Shown here: piece by piece, positions 1-9,224 of the stretch | Numbering within the stretch: position 1 is the stretch's first letter | Layout of the letters: each line of letters opens with the position of its first letter | DNA from: Bacillota bacterium | GTDB taxonomy: Bacteria; Bacillota; Clostridia; Acetivibrionales; DSM-1351 | Reading direction: 5' to 3' | NCBI GenBank assembly: GCA_023409265.1 | Contig: JAEYHZ010000009.1 | Location: 1 to 64,000 of the forward strand | Length of the DNA stretch: 64,000 nt | Notes under the pieces: generated by a model | Database searches by the model: none | Told to the model about the DNA's origin: nothing | Seen by the model: only the letters and a program-made list of their open reading frames with translations | Made by a program: the position numbers and the translations under genes

Positions 1-2582
1 ACTCCGTCTACTTCTATGTCATATTGTGCATTTGCCTCCACAGCCTGCCATGCAAGTGTTACTGTTTTGTTTGTAACTACAGCTGCAAGATTTGCTATAA
101 TGGCAGCTCCCGTTGTTGAGCCGCTCTCTTCCTGCGGCAGAGTGGAGATTTCAACAGGATTGCTCCATTCACCATCTCCGCTAATATTAACAGCTCTTAT
201 CCTATATGAGTGTTCAGTTCCGGGAGTCAGGCTTTCATTGGTAAATGACATTCCCTTTATGTTCACTGTAGTTTTTTCATCTATTTGTATATCATAGCTT
301 TCTGCATAAGGTGAACTGTACCAGGTCAAGGTTATTGAACTTTGTTCTGCTGTTACCATAATATTTTTAGGAACAGAGGGTATGTCAGGCCATGTGGTTA
401 CTGTAACAGACTCGCTCCATTGACTTTTACCGCCTTTGTTACATGCCCTTATTCTGTATTTATGTGTTGTATTAGTCGATAACCCTTCATGAGTGAAGGT
501 ATTGGTTTCAACTTGAATTATTCTGCCATCAGCTTCCAGCTCATAGCCTCCTGCTCTTTCAGGGACTTCCCATGTCAGGGTTATATTCTTCATTGTGGGC
601 TTTCCGGCTAGATTTCCAGGTATTTCAGGAGGATTTGGAAGGGTACTTATCTCTTTATATGCACTCCATTCACTGCTTCCCCCTTCATTTACTGCCCGGA
701 TACGATATTTGTGCATGGTATCAGGGGTTAATCCTTCATCTGTGTATGTGGTATTTATACCTGTATTTATTGTTTTTCCATCTGCCTCTATTTCATAACC
801 GGTTGCCTTTACTACTGCATCCCAATTGATTGTTATTGCAGACTGTGTTGTACTTGTATCTGTTATTACAGGTGTTTCCGGTGGATTTGGAAAGGTAGCA
901 GCCTGTACAACATCACTCCAGGGCCCTGTTCCTCCTGCGTTTATAACCCTTAGCTTATATGTATGTATGGTTTCGGCCTGTAATCCACTATGGGTATAAG
1001 TCGTTGCTGTACCAGTATGTAAAACTGTTCCGTCAGCATCTATGTCATAGCCGGTTGCACCATTTACGGCCTCCCATTTAAGTGTAATTGAGGTTATACT
1101 CTTCTTATCGGTATTAATTTTCGGAGGTAACGCAAGGGTCGTTCCCACACCTTCACCGAAAGTAGTTTCTTTGCCATCAAAGTTCTTGGCTTTTGCTTTG
1201 AAAACATATTGAGTACCAGGAGTTAATCCTGTTACTGTGATTTTTTTGCCCGGGACATTAATCCACTCCGGTGATGAGACTAAATTTCCAGAGGTACTGA
1301 TATATCTCGAACCTGCCGATATCTGATATTGTGTCGTAGCAGGATTGGAGTCATTTATTGATAAATCCAACGTATTTTCTTTATTATTGCTGAAAGTGAT
1401 TTGCGGAATTTGAGCTAGAGTTCTAACTGTTTTTTCAGTATACGAAATATTACCAACTTTATCCTTAGCCTCATATTTCACGTAATATGTGGTATCTGGA
1501 GTTAGTGAATTTATTGTTTTTGACGCACCACTGCCCCATTCGGAAATTATACTTCCAACTGTATACCTATATTGTATCGAAGCCGCATCTGATACTGTGT
1601 CAGTGGCAGAACCTGAAACATTTATATTGGTAGAGTCAGCTGTTACGTTTACAGTACCCAAAGCCGGTGGAGAGTTGTCTACTACCACATCAACCGACAT
1701 GGTTATTGGATCAGCTTTACCGTCACTTACTTCAAACTTAAACGTGTGTTTACCATCGGACAGCTTGCTTACGTCCAGCGTACTGAAATTGACTTGCTGG
1801 GCAGTAGCAGTATTAGATATTTTCTTTGATTCCTTCTCAACCGAGTCTATGTAGTATTTGCAGGTTAGGGTGTCTCCATCAGGGTCTGAGACTGTGATGG
1901 AGGGGGTAAAGTTGTTAAGTTTAGATAATGTCTCATTTGTGGAAGGAGAAATTACAGATAAAGTAGGTGCATCATTTAGTCTATCTATCCATAATTCTAC
2001 TTTCAAATACCCATTGCAAGTTTTTGTGCATTTTTCATCAGGTCTTGAATCATGACTACCGCCAGATGACGCAACAAATTTTAGCAAAAAACTTCTTAGT
2101 GATTGATCAAGTATAAAAGACTTATTAACACTAAATGTGCCTGGGCTCTCTATAACTGGCATATCATATTCTGTGTCATTCAGATTATATTCGTAAAATA
2201 CTACAGGATAATTTGTCCCAAGAGAAAAATTCCCAGTTACAGATGTAACAATCAGTTTATAGTCTGCATAGTTTTTTAATTCAATAGTTTCTATTATTTG
2301 TCCTTCAGTATAACCATTCGTTTCATTACATGAATCCCTTTTTATAACCAAATTTCCATTTTCATAAGTTATATATTCAGACTTATCTGATATTAATTGA
2401 TGAACCCCATAATTATAACATCTTGCGTTATCATACCCGTTTAAATTAAATGTTTTTACATATTGCCAATTCTCCGCTGCTTCGACCTCGCTTCCCAGAG
2501 TGAAATGTCCATTTTCGTAATTTATTAATAAGCATATAGCCATTAAAACTGCAAACACTTTAATTAATTGTTTCTTTTCCAT
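1..2582 (-). CDS. Large exported fibronectin type III repeat protein (3' end beyond window)
   Basis: The frame is open from an ATG at 2582 to the window edge, about 860 codons without a stop. GGAGGAG lies just upstream of the ATG. The N-terminus MEKKQLIKVFAVLMAICLL looks like a signal peptide. About 160 residues of unrecognised sequence follow, with a Cys pair in CTKTCNG. Then come one or two Ig/cadherin-like segments (SDPDGDTL) and at least five FN3 repeats with the pattern GYEIEADG...HTYRIRAVN..G..EWS. The C-terminus lies outside the window, so anchoring or catalytic domains cannot be judged. The start is 45 bp after the stop of the upstream FN3 gene, so the two are probably cotranscribed. 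Role inferred: extracellular structural or adhesive protein. Confidence 0.85.
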   Translation of the reverse strand, partial: MEKKQLIKVFAVLMAICLLINYENGHFTLGSEVEAAENWQYVKTFNLNGYDNARCYNYGVHQLISDKSEYITYENGNLVIKRDSCNETNGYTEGQIIETIELKNYADYKLIVTSVTGNFSLGTNYPVVFYEYNLNDTEYDMPVIESPGTFSVNKSFILDQSLRSFLLKFVASSGGSHDSRPDEKCTKTCNGYLKVELWIDRLNDAPTLSVISPSTNETLSKLNNFTPSITVSDPDGDTLTCKYYIDSVEKESKKISNTATAQQVNFSTLDVSKLSDGKHTFKFEVSDGKADPITMSVDVVVDNSPPALGTVNVTADSTNINVSGSATDTVSDAASIQYRYTVGSIISEWGSGASKTINSLTPDTTYYVKYEAKDKVGNISYTEKTVRTLAQIPQITFSNNKENTLDLSINDSNPATTQYQISAGSRYISTSGNLVSSPEWINVPGKKITVTGLTPGTQYVFKAKAKNFDGKETTFGEGVGTTLALPPKINTDKKSITSITLKWEAVNGATGYDIDADGTVLHTGTATTYTHSGLQAETIHTYKLRVINAGGTGPWSDVVQAATFPNPPETPVITDTSTTQSAITINWDAVVKATGYEIEADGKTINTGINTTYTDEGLTPDTMHKYRIRAVNEGGSSEWSAYKEISTLPNPPEIPGNLAGKPTMKNITLTWEVPERAGGYELEADGRIIQVETNTFTHEGLSTNTTHKYRIRACNKGGKSQWSESVTVTTWPDIPSVPKNIMVTAEQSSITLTWYSSPYAESYDIQIDEKTTVNIKGMSFTNESLTPGTEHSYRIRAVNISGDGEWSNPVEISTLPQEESGSTTGAAIIANLAAVVTNKTVTLAWQAVEANAQYDIEVDG

Positions 2583-2627
2583 AACTCCTCCAGAACAAAA
2601 TGATATTGAAATGGCCACCCATTCTAT

Positions 2628-5600
2628 TTATTCCACCGTATACGACATGGTTGTCTCTTTATTGGTTTTGGACAGGAATCTGATTATAACTATTTCTCCC
2701 TTATCAGCATCCTCGACTCCATATACAATCTTTCCGCCGGCAAATTCCTTTATGGTAATGTTTGTTCCTTCAATTTTTCCGGTCGCCAGCTCCAGCTTTT
2801 GGGTAACAGCGTATAAATCAACTACATCAAGATCATCAGTATTATATTTGACAACTATGTCATAGCTGGACACATCTTTTTTGGGCACTGCTATAACGAA
2901 ATTAAACCCTGTATCCTTGTCTACGCTTATAACCAGTTCTTCCTTTGTGTTAACTTTGATAAGCTCAGTCCATTCACTGCAAACTCCGTCCTTGCTTACG
3001 GACCTTACTCTGTATTCGTGTACTGAATTGGGTTCAAGTCCTGTAATTTTATATGTTGATTCCGTTATGTTACTGATAATTTCTCCATCTGCTTCTATTT
3101 CAAAGCTTATTGCTCCCGAAGTGGTTGCCTCAACGCCGAAAGCCCCGGGGGTTGTTGTCTGCCATGTTAATATTGCTTCGTTTATTGTCACATCCACTTT
3201 GAAGTTGACAGGCACATTTGGGCCTGTTGTTTGAATCAGTTCCGGACTCCAATCACTGACACCATTTGCGTTTTTTGCCCTGACACGGTAACTATGCTGT
3301 GTGTTAGGCAGAAGTTCGGTATGCTCATATAATGTTTTTGCATTAGTACTTATAACCTTGCCGTCTGCCATAATATCATAGCTTTCAGCTCCATCAACCT
3401 CATCCCAGGTTATTGTTATTGAATTACTCTTTGATACTGCTGCTATTCCTGCCGGAACTGCCACATTGGTAAAAGCAGATATTTTATTAGTCCATTCACC
3501 TATATTTTCATTATCCTTTGCCCTGACCATATATGTATGCATGGTGTTTGGGGCAAGGTTTGTATGGCTGTATGCATTTGTGACTATGTCTTCAATGATT
3601 TTTCCGTCTACCATTAAATCATAGCCGGCTGCACCCTCAACCTGGTCCCAGCCAATGTCTATTGATATGCTGCTGGAAGTTGTCACTTCAAGCTTTGCGG
3701 GTTTTCCAATCTTTGTTGTTTTAATACTGGTATCGCTCCACTCGCCGGCTACAGAACCCTTATATGCTCTTACTCTGTAAGTATGTTTAACACCGGAATC
3801 AGGAACAGTTTGAGTGTATTCGGTATTTGCATCCAGTTTAATTTCGATGCCGTCTATTTCAAGGCCATATCCATCAGCACCAACTACCATATCCCATTCG
3901 ATTTTTACTTCATTTCCGCTTACTGTAACCTTCAAATTTGCAGGTGCGGCAAGTAGTGTTGATTTCTTTAATTCCTCTGTCCATTCACCCGCAACACTGC
4001 CATTTCTGGCTCTCACCCTATAGTTATGTTCTTCATTTCTGCCAAGGTTGTCATGGACAAATTCCGTTTTATTATCGTTATTGATCACAGTCCCATCAAC
4101 TTCAATCTCATAACCTGAAGCACCCTCAACACTGTCCCACCTTAAGGATATGGCGCTGCCTGAAACTGCTGATACTGCAAAGTTAGCCGGTATAGATGGC
4201 AGTGTGGCCGCTGTGACTAATTCACTCCATTCACCTGTTCCATTTTCATTCTTTGGCCGGGCTCTATAAGTATGGGTAGTATTTGGCTTCAGGTTTGAAT
4301 GGATATATTCATTTTTATCCAGTTCAATTACCTGGGAGCCATCTATCTCCAATTCATATGATGTGGCACCAGCCTGCGCATCCCATGTGACCTTTAATTT
4401 GTCATCCCATCCCTGAATCTGAATATTCAGAGCTGAATCAGGTAATGTAGACTCGACAACCAGTTCACTCCATTGTCCTGCTCCGCTTGAGTTCTTAGCC
4501 CTTACACGATACGTACGTTGAGAGTTTGACTGCAGGTCACGCTGTGTGTATGTAGTACTATTCAAGTTATCTTCAGGTGAACCATAAACCTCAACATCAT
4601 AACCTGCTGCTCCCTTCACAGGGTCCCAATTCAAAGTTATAGTTGATTTTGTAGAGGTTGTTGATATAGCCTCAGGTGCTTCAGGCAATGTCCAGATTTC
4701 ATACAGCTCTGACCATTCCCCAAGCAGAGCAGCACCTTTTGCCTGAATTCGTATGGCTTTCCTTGTACCTGGCTCAAGACCGTCAATTTTATATGATGTC
4801 TGTTGTCCATTGTCTATTCTTTCACCGTCAACCTCAATAAAATACTGCCTGGCACCTTCAATTTTGTCCCATGAAATAGAGATAGCACTTTCAGAAGTAG
4901 TTTGAACAAGATTAAACTTATCGCTTATTGGCACTATTCCTGTAGCATAATTACTCCAGGGGCCTGCTATAATGGCATTTCTGAGTCTGACTCTATAGGT
5001 ATGCCTGGTTCCGGGTATCAGATCTGAATTTGTATAAGTATTTGCTGCAATATTTCTAACCAGGACACCATCTGCCTCAACTTCGTAACCTGTACAGCTG
5101 ACCGCTTCGTCCCAGTCAAGCGTTATTTGCCTGGCGGCTTCTGTAATTTTTATATTCAGAGGTGCAGCTATGGGTTCTACACCATAAACTAACTTGTCAT
5201 TAATGTACCCTGTTACTCTATTGTAATCTGCGTAGCTGTCTCCGGATTTCCTGAATGAATAATCGTCAGTCTGGATAAATTCAGATTTATCCTTTTTTTC
5301 TATTCTGCATTGCAGCTCAACCACATCGTTTTGCTTTAATAACCCTGCACCTTCTTTAAAGGTTATTTCAAGGCAGTAATCCACCCCTTCCGTCTTACCT
5401 GGTATTTTGACAAATCTTCCTATTACATTGCTATTGCCTATGTTTGACAGATCGCAAAAAAAGTTTTGTTCACTTTCTCCATTCACAGTATAGTAATATC
5501 TGATTTTTACGGTGGATAGCTTAATTGGGGTATTTCCGCTGTTATATAGCTTGTATCTCGGAAATAGAGTATTTATATTGGAGGATTTATTAGGGCTATA

Positions 5601-5834
5601 TGTCTCAAGCTTTATTGATTCTAAAATCTTGCTTCCCTGCTTTTCCCTGACAGTTTTTATCTTCTGGTAGCTGTTATTGTTTTTATCCTTGGCATTAACT
5701 GGGTAAGAATTCGAACTACCTGAGTCCTCTGCATGAACAATACTTCCTACAGCAACCGTTTGAAACAACATAATTACACTCAATAATACCGCCAGTTTGT
5801 TTTTAAATAACTTTTTATATAACAGCTTTTTCAC
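2628..5834 (-). CDS. Exported CBM3 - nine FN3 - cohesin-like surface protein
   Basis: A 1068-residue protein. The GTG at 5834 is chosen because TTGGAGG lies 8 bases upstream; an in-frame TTG at 5858 has no ribosome site. A signal peptide (about residues 1-36) is followed by a family 3 carbohydrate-binding module at about 60-215 (FPRYKLYNSGNTPIKLS, IRYYYTVNG, DDYSFRKSG, INDKLVYG). Nine FN3 repeats follow (about 220-960), each with W at the start and HTYRVRAKN near the end. The last 100 residues form a beta-sandwich faintly like cohesin (YDIVVKYNTDDLDVVDL). CBM3 modules usually bind cellulose. The strip residue W is replaced by F in NFFCDL, so binding is inferred. There is no catalytic domain and no dockerin. 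Confidence 0.85.
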   Translation of the reverse strand: MKKLLYKKLFKNKLAVLLSVIMLFQTVAVGSIVHAEDSGSSNSYPVNAKDKNNNSYQKIKTVREKQGSKILESIKLETYSPNKSSNINTLFPRYKLYNSGNTPIKLSTVKIRYYYTVNGESEQNFFCDLSNIGNSNVIGRFVKIPGKTEGVDYCLEITFKEGAGLLKQNDVVELQCRIEKKDKSEFIQTDDYSFRKSGDSYADYNRVTGYINDKLVYGVEPIAAPLNIKITEAARQITLDWDEAVSCTGYEVEADGVLVRNIAANTYTNSDLIPGTRHTYRVRLRNAIIAGPWSNYATGIVPISDKFNLVQTTSESAISISWDKIEGARQYFIEVDGERIDNGQQTSYKIDGLEPGTRKAIRIQAKGAALLGEWSELYEIWTLPEAPEAISTTSTKSTITLNWDPVKGAAGYDVEVYGSPEDNLNSTTYTQRDLQSNSQRTYRVRAKNSSGAGQWSELVVESTLPDSALNIQIQGWDDKLKVTWDAQAGATSYELEIDGSQVIELDKNEYIHSNLKPNTTHTYRARPKNENGTGEWSELVTAATLPSIPANFAVSAVSGSAISLRWDSVEGASGYEIEVDGTVINNDNKTEFVHDNLGRNEEHNYRVRARNGSVAGEWTEELKKSTLLAAPANLKVTVSGNEVKIEWDMVVGADGYGLEIDGIEIKLDANTEYTQTVPDSGVKHTYRVRAYKGSVAGEWSDTSIKTTKIGKPAKLEVTTSSSISIDIGWDQVEGAAGYDLMVDGKIIEDIVTNAYSHTNLAPNTMHTYMVRAKDNENIGEWTNKISAFTNVAVPAGIAAVSKSNSITITWDEVDGAESYDIMADGKVISTNAKTLYEHTELLPNTQHSYRVRAKNANGVSDWSPELIQTTGPNVPVNFKVDVTINEAILTWQTTTPGAFGVEATTSGAISFEIEADGEIISNITESTYKITGLEPNSVHEYRVRSVSKDGVCSEWTELIKVNTKEELVISVDKDTGFNFVIAVPKKDVSSYDIVVKYNTDDLDVVDLYAVTQKLELATGKIEGTNITIKEFAGGKIVYGVEDADKGEIVIIRFLSKTNKETTMSYTVE

Positions 5835-5886
5835 GCTATTTTCCTCCAATAGATACAAAATTTAAGAACAGGCATAAACCTTATTT

Positions 5887-8800
5887 TTATGGCGCAACAG
5901 TTACAGGCACATTATCAAAACCACCAAATGGCATACCTGACTTATAGGTCAGCTGAGAGTCACTATCCAAATGGTCATGAGCTGCTGTTGAATAGTTAAG
6001 TGACGCCTTCGACCAATCAATCTTTGTAAAATCAACAGGTGCATTTTTCTGATATATGACTATTTGTCCATTATTATTGAATACCTTCCCTCTTAAAGCG
6101 TAACTGACCCCATCAACATTCAAGGTAAACAGACATCCGGACATACCACCGTCACTGTACAAATTGCCAGCCTGAGGGAGGTTAACTTTAATTGCATTCA
6201 AACTGCCGCTGTATGTTACAGACTCCGGCGCTGTACTTCTTTCCTGTGAAGTACTTGGAGTTATTTCTATGGCTGTTTCAAAATCAACTTTATCTCCGCT
6301 AAAATCTGTTGCAGTTGTTCCTATTTTAGCTGCCGGTATCAAAGTAATATAGTACTTGTCTCCTTCAGAAAGTGAAGGAACATTATCCAAGCAAATATAC
6401 ATCTTGTGATAATCTCCTGAACTGCTCCAGATTCTAAGTACATCCGGGACAGTATCAACAGGTGTCAAATGCTGGCGGTCCGGTCCTTTTTTTATGGTAA
6501 AGTCAAAGGAATTGTAGTCCAATAAGGCAAAGTTCATATTTATATAGATATATTTCCCGTCACTGGACACAGCTGTGTCATTTGATGAAATACCATAAGT
6601 TACAGCTTTTACTGGAATATTAATAAAGCTTTCTGCCTTGTTTGGTACAGCTGCATTATCCTGTAGCGAGTTACCCTCATATGGTTTGTTATAGCTTATC
6701 GCCAAATTATTTATATCGTCTATCCCGCTGACTGCAAGCTCCACCACTCCCTTATCCGGAGCAATGTTCCTTAAGCTGATTCCGGTTATGCTTATTGCGC
6801 CAGGACTTGTTGCATCACCGGATATTGTAGTAATTCCAGGACTTGTTGCATCACCGGATATTGTTGTAGTTCCCGGGCTTGCTGAATCACCGTTTATTGT
6901 AATAGCCCCTGAGCTTGTTACATTATTAGTTATTGTAAAAGCTCCGGGCGTTGGTGTAGAATCGGTGTCTAGTGCTTCATCAAAGTATAGGGTTATTTTA
7001 TCGTGCGTTCTATTTATGTATATACCGTTGTTGTATAAAACCGGGACGGTATTATCCTGCTGAACAGCGTCGGCAGTTAAAAATTCTATCATTACAGGTT
7101 CTTCAGAAATGATACCCGTGCTTCCCTTCAGAACAAAATACATCTTAATATTGTTAATACCTTTTACTATAACCTGTGTTGCTATCTCATGCTCATTTGT
7201 GTCACATATCTGCGCAAAAGGTGCTTCATCAACCTCAACAAGGCCATCCGCCGCACCACAATGACCATGGATAACCTCTTCAGAGGTAGCATCAAAAAGT
7301 GGATTCATCTGATTTACCAGCATAAATACATCTACAGGACTATCATTGCTTGCATCCTTAAGTTTTACAAGGAGTTTTATTTTTTTATCAGCAGTGACTG
7401 TAAACTTGGGATATCCTTTTTCAAAACGTTCATCCTGGGTTACCGGTTTGTTCCACCCATTCCACTTGGCATATAAGGTAAGGTTTGAGGTAACAGGTGT
7501 ATTTTGATTGAATTCTGTTGTTAGTTCTTTGTCGGTATACCATCCCATAAAAATATATCCGCTATATACGGGAGCTGGCGGCAAGGTTATTTTTTCTCCG
7601 CTTATTACCGACATAGGTGGAACCGGAGTACCGCCATTAGATTGAAAAGTAACAATATATCTTGTTTTAGCCGAAGGCTGATTTGACGATGAGGAAGGAG
7701 ATGATGACGAAGATGGAGGATTAGCATTACTTTCAGGAACTTTTTTTCCATTTATAACTGAATCTGCACCCTCGGCGACCGATATACTTTTTATATCAAC
7801 ATTTCCTTTTAGCTGGCATTTTTGGTTTATTTGGAGCTTTTCGATTGTACCTTCCGCCTCAATTAAAATATCTTTTGCATTGTTTATAACTTGTTTAAAC
7901 CAGCCAAGTAATTTTACACTGTGTCCTTTTGGTATATTTGAAGATATTTCAACACATTTTATTTCTCCGGACTTTAAATCTCTGGAATCAATTGTTGCTC
8001 CACTATCAAGTAATATTTTTTCAATAGTAGTAGATCCCGATGCAATTAAACTTATTTTTCCGTCGGCTTTATTTATTGTAATAGTGCCTGTTACTGATGA
8101 ATTACCAATATATACACTAGCTCCGCCTTTTACAATAATTTCCCCGTTTACCTTGGCATTTTCAAGGTGAATGCTTCCATTAGCTGCTCCTTCAGAAATA
8201 ATTACATTGCCGTTAATAGTCGTGGCATTAAGAGTAATATTGGGATTATTTACAATGACATTTCCGTTTATGTTGCTGTCAGTGTATGTACCTTCTGAGG
8301 AATAGACAGCTTTAATGCAATTGTCCAGTATTGTTACAATTTCAGCACGTGTAATGTTAGATTTGGGATTAAACTTTTTTCTCTGGTCTCCATTTACATA
8401 ACCATTGCTGGCCATTGCATTAACGCTGGATACAGCCCAACCGGAAATTTGTGAGGAATCCGTAAATTTTAAATAGTCACCCTGAGCCTTGGCATTTATT
8501 GAAAATGCTTTTACTAACATAGCCGCAGCCTCTTCACGTGTTGCCCTGTCCCTGGGACGAATCTTTTTATCGCTCCCGTTTATAATTCCCGCATAATTTG
8601 CCTTCAACAAAGCCTCTGTATAAAATTTCTGATCGAGATCTGTAAAGGTATTCTCTGCCTTATTCTGATATTTCAGAATATTGTTTATAACAATAGCCAG
8701 TTCACCCCTTGTAATATAGTCGTTGGGACGAAACTTATTATTGGAACCGTTAAAAATCCCAAGGTTTGACCATTTATCAATTCTATCTTTGGCCCAATGA

Positions 8801-8907
8801 GACTTTGTATCAGAATAATTTGTTGCGAAAGCAGGAGAGATAGTGGATGAAATCATGACACAAGCAGTCATAATTACAGATAACAGTTTCATTTTATTCC
8901 GCTTCAT
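5887..8907 (-). CDS. S-layer homology (SLH) anchored multidomain surface protein
   Basis: A 1006-residue protein starting at ATG 8907 with GGAGG 9 bases upstream. Order: signal peptide (1-28, cleavage near PAFA); three SLH domains (about 30-205, with HWAKDRIDKWSNLGIFNG, ITRGELAIVINN and ITRAEIVTILDN), which bind secondary cell-wall polymer; a beta-helix-like stretch of Asn/Ile-rich turns (about 208-385, INGNVIV/INGNVII); a Ser-rich linker; a Listeria-Bacteroides B-repeat (about 415-485, FMGWYTDKELTTEF); then two or more beta domains with SwmB-like features, one containing 12-residue tandem repeats. First gene of a probable three-gene operon. The other two products lack an obvious anchor in the visible sequence, so this protein may be the wall-attached partner. 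Confidence 0.88.
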   Translation of the reverse strand: MKRNKMKLLSVIMTACVMISSTISPAFATNYSDTKSHWAKDRIDKWSNLGIFNGSNNKFRPNDYITRGELAIVINNILKYQNKAENTFTDLDQKFYTEALLKANYAGIINGSDKKIRPRDRATREEAAAMLVKAFSINAKAQGDYLKFTDSSQISGWAVSSVNAMASNGYVNGDQRKKFNPKSNITRAEIVTILDNCIKAVYSSEGTYTDSNINGNVIVNNPNITLNATTINGNVIISEGAANGSIHLENAKVNGEIIVKGGASVYIGNSSVTGTITINKADGKISLIASGSTTIEKILLDSGATIDSRDLKSGEIKCVEISSNIPKGHSVKLLGWFKQVINNAKDILIEAEGTIEKLQINQKCQLKGNVDIKSISVAEGADSVINGKKVPESNANPPSSSSSPSSSSNQPSAKTRYIVTFQSNGGTPVPPMSVISGEKITLPPAPVYSGYIFMGWYTDKELTTEFNQNTPVTSNLTLYAKWNGWNKPVTQDERFEKGYPKFTVTADKKIKLLVKLKDASNDSPVDVFMLVNQMNPLFDATSEEVIHGHCGAADGLVEVDEAPFAQICDTNEHEIATQVIVKGINNIKMYFVLKGSTGIISEEPVMIEFLTADAVQQDNTVPVLYNNGIYINRTHDKITLYFDEALDTDSTPTPGAFTITNNVTSSGAITINGDSASPGTTTISGDATSPGITTISGDATSPGAISITGISLRNIAPDKGVVELAVSGIDDINNLAISYNKPYEGNSLQDNAAVPNKAESFINIPVKAVTYGISSNDTAVSSDGKYIYINMNFALLDYNSFDFTIKKGPDRQHLTPVDTVPDVLRIWSSSGDYHKMYICLDNVPSLSEGDKYYITLIPAAKIGTTATDFSGDKVDFETAIEITPSTSQERSTAPESVTYSGSLNAIKVNLPQAGNLYSDGGMSGCLFTLNVDGVSYALRGKVFNNNGQIVIYQKNAPVDFTKIDWSKASLNYSTAAHDHLDSDSQLTYKSGMPFGGFDNVPVTVAP
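6790..6935 (-). repeat. 36-bp coding tandem repeats (12-residue units) in the SLH protein
   Basis: Four imperfect 12-residue units lie in tandem: TNNVTSSGAITI, NGDSASPGTTTI, SGDATSPGITTI and SGDATSPGAISI. The last two differ at few bases. They interrupt a SwmB-like beta domain between TPGAF and GISLRN, consistent with a surface loop whose length can change by slippage. Confidence 0.75.
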
Positions 8908-9030
8908 AAGTTGACCTCCAGAACATTTATGCTTATCTAATTACAAAATGTTATAAAATAAACTATATTTACTTTTTATCACATTTTTTATGAATCAATG
9001 TAGGATAAAACATTTGTTTTAATATTGGCC

Positions 9031-9060
9031 ATTTTATCATAATTTACGCAAACATGTCAA
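9031..9060 (-). promoter_or_regulatory. Sigma-A promoter for the SLH/CBM3/FN3 operon
   Basis: On the minus strand TTGACA (9060-9055), an 18-base spacer and TAAAAT (9036-9031), with TG one base before the -10 (extended -10). This gives a leader of about 115 nt before the ATG at 8907. The rest of the 317-base gap holds only AT-rich sequence and a near-direct repeat (AAGTATTAAG at about 9124 and 9146). Confidence 0.6.
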
Positions 9061-9164
9061 TTTATGTAAGAGAGTTTTTAAAATTATTAGTCCATTGAAA
9101 AAAACAATTCAGAAATCAAAAATCAAGTATTAAGAAATCAAAATGAAGTATTAAGATAAAAATA

Positions 9165-9189
9165 AAAAAAGGCTTTAAAAGCCTTTTTT
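9165..9189 (-). terminator. Rho-independent terminator after the KdpD gene
   Basis: AAAAAAGGCTT, loop TAA, AAGCCTTTTTT. On the minus strand the stem is followed by a T-rich tract, about 35 bases past the KdpD stop. The symmetry would also allow use on the other strand. Confidence 0.75.
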
Positions 9190-9224
9190 ATTTTTAGTAA
9201 GTTTATTGTCCAAATGCCTTACCA

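Noticed and set aside
6764..7063. Plus-strand open frame opposite the SLH gene with SPDIVVIPGLV repeats
   Set aside because: It is the complement of the coding repeats; no ribosome site.
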